In this document: positions 58,921 through 64,000 of the stretch, piece after piece
Position numbering within the stretch: position 1 is the first letter of the stretch
Layout of the letters: the number at the start of each line of letters is the position of its first letter
DNA from: Macrotis lagotis
Lineage: Eukaryota; Chordata; Mammalia; Peramelemorphia; Peramelidae
NCBI RefSeq assembly: GCF_037893015.1
Contig: NC_133658.1
Coordinates: 285,639,719 to 285,703,718 of the forward strand
DNA length: 64,000 nt
Reading direction: 5' to 3'
Made by a program: the position numbers and the translations under genes
Notes under the pieces: generated by a model
The model's database searches: none
Seen by the model: only the letters and a program-made list of their open reading frames with translations
What the model was told of the DNA's origin: nothing

Positions 58921-59214
58921 AATAGTCCCCAAAGCATGTAGTCTTGGTGAGAAATGGGGAGATGTTGGTCATAAGCCTCCTCTTAAAATGGAAGTTTGGG
59001 AGTTCATAGCTTTGACCTCCAATCAAAAGGCCAGATTGTGGCAATGAGGATATCAGTAAACTATTGAAGGGTTTAGGATACAAACAAGGTTAAGAAACAA
59101 TGGATTAGTCTAACCGCCTTATTTTACATATGAGGAAACAGAGAACCAGAAAGAGGAAATGATATACAAATTCACTCACTGTTCCAGGGATTCAAACCCA
59201 AGTCTCTCTCTTTT

Positions 59215-59725
59215 TAAAAAAAAAAAAAAAATTATTTATTTAATTTACCAACTTATTTACAAAGATAGTTTACAACATTCAATTTTTAAAGGTTTTTAGT
59301 TACACATTTTTCTCCCTCTATACCTTCCCCCCCTTGATAGCAAGTCATATAAGGATAATAATATGACTCATACATGTATAGCTATGTTAAACAAATTTTC
59401 ATATTAATCATGTGAAAGACGAATCAAAACAAATAGGGGAAAATTAGAGGTATAAAATATAAAACAAATTTTAAAAATTGAAAGTACTATGCTTTGATAT
59501 GCTTTCAAACTCCATAGTTCCTTCTTCTGATTGTGGATGCAATTTCCATCACAAGTCCTTTAGAATTTTCTTTGATTATTGTACTGCTGAAAAGAGCAAG
59601 ACCATTGTAGTTCATTGTTACACAATGTTGCTGTTAATTTCTACGATGGTCCTCTGGTCACTTAACTGAGCTTCAGTTCATGAAAGTTTTCCCAGACTTT
59701 TATAAATTCTGGATAGTCATGATAT
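59215..59725 (-). mobile_element. Old L1 3' end
   Basis: The complement holds the L1 3' UTR and tail. Plus-strand landmarks are 'gtttttagttacacattttt', 'catgtatagctatgttaaac' and 'caatttccatcacaagtcct'. Confidence 0.82.
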
Positions 59726-59970
59726 CTTTTTTTAATTTTAGAAAGGTTTTATTTATTTTGAGTTTTACAATTTTCCCCCCAATCTTGCTTCCTTCCCCCT
59801 ATCCCCCACAGAAGGCAGTTTGTTAGTCTTTACATCATTCCCACAGTATGCATTGATCTAAGTTGAATGTGATGAGAGAGAAATCATATCTTTAAGAAAT
59901 CATATCCTCATATAGTATGAGATATAGCAGAGTTACATGATTAGACAACATCTTTTTTTAAAAATTAAAG

Positions 59971-60131
59971 ATGGGGTGACTAGGTGGCGTAGTGGATAGA
60001 GCACTGGTCCTTGAGTCAGGAGTACCTGAGTTCAAATCTGACCTCAGACACTTAATAATTACCTAGCTGTGTGACCCTGGGCAAACCACTTAACCCCATT
60101 TGCCTTGCAAAACCCTCCCAAAAACAAAAAA
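59971..60131 (+). mobile_element. WSINE1-like SINE
   Basis: A full SINE with an A-rich tail. aaaattaaag and aaaagttaaag flank it as a near-exact duplication. Confidence 0.9.
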
Positions 60132-60510
60132 AAAGTTAAAGGTAATAGTCTTTGGTCTTTGTTCAAACTCCTCAATTCTTTCTCAGGATACAGATGGCAT
60201 TCTCCATCACAGATATCTCAGAATTGTGCCTGATTGCTGCCTTGTTGGTATGAGCAAGTCCATTAAGATTGATCATTATTCCCATGTTGCTGTTAGGGTG
60301 TACACTGTTCTTCTGGTTCTGCTCATCTAGCTCAGCATCAGTTCACAAATCCTTCCAGGCTTCCCTGAATTCTCATCCATCCTGGTTTCTAATAGAACAA
60401 TAGAGTTCCATCACATACCACAATTTGTTAAACCATTCCCCAATTGAAGGAAATTCCCTCAGTTTCCATTTCTTTGCCACCACAAACAGAGCTGCTATGA
60501 ACATTTTTAT

Positions 60511-60680
60511 TTATTTTATTTTTTATTTTTATTTTTTTAGGTTTTTGCAAGGCAATGGGGTTAAGTGGCTTGCCCAATGCCATATAGCTAGGTTATCATT
60601 ATGTGTTGAGATTGCATTTGAACTCAGGTACTCCTGACTCCAGGGCTGGTGTTCTATCCACTGCGTCACCTAGCTGTCCC
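60511..60680 (-). mobile_element. WSINE1-like SINE with exact 15-bp target duplication
   Basis: tatgaacatttttat flanks it at 60496-60510 and 60681-60695. Confidence 0.95.
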
Positions 60681-61373
60681 TATGAACATTTTTATATAGG
60701 TGATGTTTTTACTCTTTTTCATAATCTCTTCAGGGTATATTGTTGGATCAAAGGGTATGCACATTTTTGTTGCCTTTTGGGCATAATTCCAAATTGTTTT
60801 CCAGAAAGGTTGGATGAATTCACAGCTCCACCAACAATGCATTAGTGTCCCAGATTTCCCACATCCCTTTCAACACTGATCATTGTCCTTTCTGGTCATA
60901 TTGCCAGTCTGAGAGGTGTGAGGTGGTATCTCAGAGATGCTTTAATTTGCATTTCTCTAATAATTAGTGATTTAGAGTAATTTTTCATATGACTATGGAT
61001 GGCTTTGATTTCCTCATCTGTAAAATGCCTTTGCATATCCTTTGACCATTTGTCAATTGGGGAATGACTTTACTTTTTAAAAAAAAATATTTTGACTAAG
61101 TTCTCTGTATATTTTAGATATGAGTCCTTTGTCAGAAACACTAGTCATAAAAATTGTTTCCCAGTTTACTACATTTCTTTTGATCCTGTTTACAGTGCTT
61201 TCGTCTGTACAAAAGCTTTTTAATTTAAGGTAATCAAAATTATCTAGTTTATTTTTAATGGTGTTCTCCATCTCTTCCTTGGTCATAAATTGCTTCCCTT
61301 TCCATAGATCTGACAGGTATAAATAATTTTGTTTTTTCTCTTTCTTATGATCTTTTTGAGATACAGATCTCAT

Positions 61374-61446
61374 AATCGTATTGCTGGATCAAAGAGCATA
61401 CACAATTTTATTACCCTTTGGATGTATTTCCAATTTGTTCTCCAGA
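61374..61446 (-). mobile_element. Short L1 sliver out of order
   Basis: On the complement it reads 'ctggagaacaaattggaaat', 'gatccagcaatac' and 'tctcaaaaagatcat', text that normally lies after the ORF2 C-terminus. Here it precedes it. It is either a second L1 insertion or a rearrangement. Confidence 0.7.
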
Positions 61447-61982
61447 AAACAAACCCAAGTTTCTTAATTCTAAACTATTTTCCATCCCACTACCCACCAC
61501 TGACTTTCTTTCAATCACTGGGGTCAGTACAAACTGTAACTGAGAAAACCCCAAACCAACCAACAAGAGAACATATGGAGTCAAGGATGGGGAATGGGGC
61601 AAGCAGAGATTGCTGCCTGGTGGAGCCTTGGGAAAGTATGAAAGGTGGTGGGTAGGGTCCAACTCAATGGCATGCATGGTCTTGGGGTCCTTTCTCCTGT
61701 TGACCTCTGCTCACCTGGGCCTGATTTCATTGTATCAAGCTCTGTCCAGAACAGCCCTTGGGCACACACCCTCCCCTTGCTCAGGTGGGTGGCCCCTTAT
61801 AGTCGGGTCCTATCTCTTGCCAGGTTCCCTCCACCAGGTTTGTCTGGCCCCAAGTTAGATTTCTAGCAACTTCTCTGAGCACAAACACAAGGGACAGTGC
61901 CCCTCTCCCACCCTCAGGAAGACTGATGAAGGGAGGGGGACCCTGAAGCCTGGATCATACCCCTCCCAGAGGAAGAGGAGTC
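61447..61982 (-). other. Possible 3' UTR of the HSF1 pseudogene
   Basis: This moderately GC-rich, non-repetitive DNA follows directly after the pseudogene stop codon and ends where the L1 sliver begins. Being outside any repeat I know, it is plausibly the retrocopied HSF1 3' UTR. I see no A tail or target duplication, which may have been destroyed by the L1. The overlapping short open frames on both strands are not gene-like. Confidence 0.45.
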
Positions 61983-64000
61983 TTAGGAGATGGCAGGGTC
62001 CTTGACCTTGGTGGGTTCAGAGCCAGACAGCAGGGAGATGGTAGGGTCATCAGTGTAGTCATCCTCCTCCGAGGAGTCATGCCCTTCCCCCAGTTCAAAG
62101 AAGATAAGCAAGTCATTCCCTGTTGTATCCAAAGTGCTAGAGTCTACCAGGAACAAGGTCTGGGCTGTGTGGTGCACTAGCTGCTTCCCTGAATCTGCAC
62201 CGCCTGTCTCAGTCTCCAGAGGCTTTGGTTGCTCCTGGGAGGGGAGTAGGTCCTGGATACTAGCCAGGTTGCTGTCCAGATCAGGCAGCTCAGGTCTGTC
62301 ACAGACTTTGAGGGGCTAAAGTGGGCGTTTGTATCTACACTGAGGCCATGGGTGGTTAACATGGTCTGTAGGTTGTCCAGGTTGGAGTCCATGGTATCCA
62401 GGTGCTCACTAAGCTCATTTTTATGGAGGCAGGCTGTGCTGAGGCACTTCTCAGGAGGCTGGAGGGAACCTGAAGCTGGAGAGGAGATGGCCCCACCCAC
62501 AGTGCCAGAAGCAGAGGCAGCAGTGCTGGCTCACTCTCCTGAAGAATGGAGTCTATGAACATGCAAGGAGACAGGGGAGTCTCCACCACTTAGGGAGTCC
62601 AGTGGCCTGGACTGGTCTCTTCAATCTGGGGGCTTCTTGGCGGACTTGAAGGCTCCTCCTTGATTCATATCATCCAACTGATTCTCTTATTCAGGCTACC
62701 ACTGGGGGAAGCGGAGGGGCTGGATTGTCTGCAGAGTCTGAGGAGTATAGGTTGGAGCCACTATAAATTGGGGAAGAAGCTGTGTAGGGAGAAGCGCTGT
62801 GGACGTGCTCTAAGGAGTATTGGCAGCTGAATTTGGGCATGGAATGTGCTGAGCTGCTATCATTCAACATCAGGGGGACCTTTCTCTTCACCCCCAGCAT
62901 GTGATTTAACTGGACAAGAGAGATCAGGAACTGGATCAGCTTGTTGACTACTTTTTGTGGTTGGGCATGCTTCTGCTGAAGGCTGGCAACCTCTCTCCAG
63001 GGAGCTTCATTCTCATGTTTCATGGCCATGAGCTTTGAGTCCATACTCTCCTATTTGCCCTTCATCATTTGAACATCTGTTAGTAGTTTGGTGACACTGT
63101 CCTGTTGGACCTTTATATCCTCATGCTTTATGCTGGAGACACTGGTCACTTTTCTCTTGATGTTCTCGAGGAGCTGTTCCTGACCATGGTTAAAGTATGG
63201 GTACTGAAACTCCATGTCATCTTTCTCTGGCTTCACCAGGCCACCTTGTTCAATGTGGACAACTTTCCAAAAACCATACATACTGTGTTGCCTAATGAAA
63301 TTGGCCATGTTGCTGTGCTTGAAGTACTTTGGCAACAAACACCTCCTTGGCTGTTATAAATGAATGAAAAGAAAAACTTGCTAGAGTGACAGAAAATTGT
63401 ACATTTTATTCACGAATCTTGCAAGATACACATTACAAGGTACGGGTACTTCACACCTAGGTGTGAAGCACACCTTAGTCTTCAGGAGTCAGGTAATTTA
63501 TTGTCCTCAGAAACTCTTTCCCCTCCCTCTTGGATGGTCATAGGCTCTCAGAGTTTGAGTTACAATCTAAAAGGTCTGCCCATTCCATGATATGCCCCTA
63601 ATATGATCCCCCCCACATCATATGACACATGATATGCTAAAGAACCCCAATCCTCACAAGAGGTGTGTGGGTTAATATTCAATTACCTAATTGCGCAGAC
63701 TCAGTAGCATTAGGTCAAATCTCTAGGTCACTCTTGACTGGTTGAGAACTGGTTTGGGGTTTGGTATCCCTGGAATGGGATTAGGAAGACTCTTCCAGTC
63801 CTGTGATTGGCTGGATCATTCCCCCTTTGTAATGGATTCACTAAGGCTCCCCTCCACATCCTGTGAAGATCAACACCCTACATTTCTCACATTGGCAAAC
63901 TGGCCTTGGTCAAAAACATGGAAGCTATTTCCACTCGGGTTCCAGCAGATTAGAGGGTCTGTCTCCAAATCACTCACTAGGGTCCACAGTTTGGTCAGGA
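61983..64000 (-). pseudogene. HSF1P: HSF1 processed pseudogene, split by a solo LTR, 5' end outside window
   Basis: The intact parent encodes heat shock factor 1, the trimeric transcription factor of heat shock genes. This copy matches it without introns from about codon 19 to the stop. 64000-63892 holds [10 protein letters not shown] and [13 protein letters not shown] (first half of the DNA-binding domain). An LTR then occupies 63352-63891. 63351-63051 has [13 protein letters not shown] and [16 protein letters not shown] (recognition helix region), then KRKVTSVSS and [11 protein letters not shown] (trimerisation zipper). 63044-62691 has [14 protein letters not shown] and the rest of the zipper. 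Further on are [30 protein letters not shown] and, near the end, FFELGEG and [12 protein letters not shown], the C-terminal activation region. Damage: a 4-base insertion just after AKEV, TAG for Gln151 (63051-63053), and at least three later frame changes. Arg79 and other DNA-contact positions are altered. It cannot make a working factor. Confidence 0.95.
63352..63891 (-). mobile_element. Solo retroviral-type LTR (540 bp) in the HSF1 pseudogene
   Basis: It starts TGTGAG and ends ATAACA on the complement (TG...CA) and is flanked by the 5-bp duplication gccaa (63892-63896 and 63347-63351 on the complement). No internal retroviral genes are present. Minus orientation is supported by a CCAAT box (63806-63810) in the U3-like part and an AATAAA signal (63410-63405) 53 bases before the end. 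A 20-bp perfect palindrome lies at 63449-63468. Solo LTRs arise by recombination between the two LTRs of a provirus. The family is not identified. Confidence 0.88.

Larger units (their letters stand above)
59735..61340 (-). mobile_element. L1 3' half with two nested SINEs
   Basis: On the complement, the ORF2 C-terminus (open piece 61373-61077 with NVVNWETIFMTSVSDKGLIS) is followed by 'gccattccccaattgaagg'-type text and the 3' UTR, ending in 'aattgtaaaactcaaaataa' near 59760. It is 5'-truncated near 61340. SINEs lie at 59971 and 60511. Confidence 0.88.

Noticed and set aside
3289..60680. tRNA-like A and B boxes at many sites as possible tRNA genes
   Set aside because: All belong to the heads of tRNA-derived SINEs followed by the SINE body and A tail. 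No cloverleaf with acceptor stem was seen.
61581..61866. Overlapping short open frames on both strands next to the HSF1 pseudogene
   Set aside because: They lie in the probable retrocopied 3' UTR, overlap each other on opposite strands and match no protein I know.
63051..63338. HSF1-like 95-codon frame as a functional short HSF
   Set aside because: It starts without an ATG after a frameshift, ends at a TAG in place of Gln151, and its DNA-binding domain is split by an LTR.
1..64000. A novel multi-gene system
   Set aside because: No intact gene cluster, conserved operon-like layout or unexplained protein family is visible; nearly all structure is explained by retroelements, simple repeats, a CpG island and one pseudogene.

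Overview
The window looks like a gene-poor stretch of a marsupial nuclear genome, probably an Australian marsupial, although the species is an inference. The evidence is a very high density of one tRNA-derived SINE that I recognise as marsupial (WSINE1-like, about 150 bp, with 'gtggcgcagtgg' and 'gttcaaatcc' promoter boxes). Around it are many marsupial-type L1 copies, RTE-clade LINEs, RTE-tailed SINEs, MIRs and hAT-like relics. No intact protein-coding gene is visible. Nearly every longer open frame is a piece of a LINE, a low-complexity artefact or part of one pseudogene.

Layout. 1-905 is an ancient interspersed repeat. 948-1620 is a purine-only tract containing an 18-unit GA-rich minisatellite. 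1620-2060 is a CpG island with an X-box-like site and a good splice donor on the minus strand, the only promoter-like sequence here. 2112-6600 is a minus-strand L1 that lacks its reverse-transcriptase part. 7319-14410 is an old hAT-like element split by a nearly complete plus-strand L1 (7496-14063, with target duplications). 14.4-19.4 kb holds L1 3' ends, a MIR and unclassified DNA.

19.4-29.6 kb is an old plus-strand L1 broken up by nested insertions, the largest being a 4.5-kb minus-strand RTE element (24.45-28.93 kb) that itself contains four SINEs. 29.6-42.3 kb is a patchwork of L1 ends, SINEs, one MIR and a CR1/L3 relic. 42.3-49.2 kb is a composite L1 with an inverted segment of a different L1 in its middle. 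49.3-59.2 kb holds older L1s, a badly decayed second RTE and unclassified DNA. 59.2-61.45 kb holds minus-strand L1 3' halves.

61.98-64.0 kb is a minus-strand processed pseudogene of heat shock factor HSF1. It has a nonsense codon and frameshifts, and a 540-bp solo LTR with a 5-bp target duplication splits it. It runs off the window end. Its region after the stop codon (61.45-61.98 kb) may be the old 3' UTR.

The elements form a readable layered history: old hAT, MIR and L1 copies, then RTE and younger L1s, then SINEs with near-perfect target duplications. I found no evidence of a new multi-gene system. Insertion edges given with target-site duplications are read directly from the sequence; other repeat edges are good to roughly 10-50 bases.
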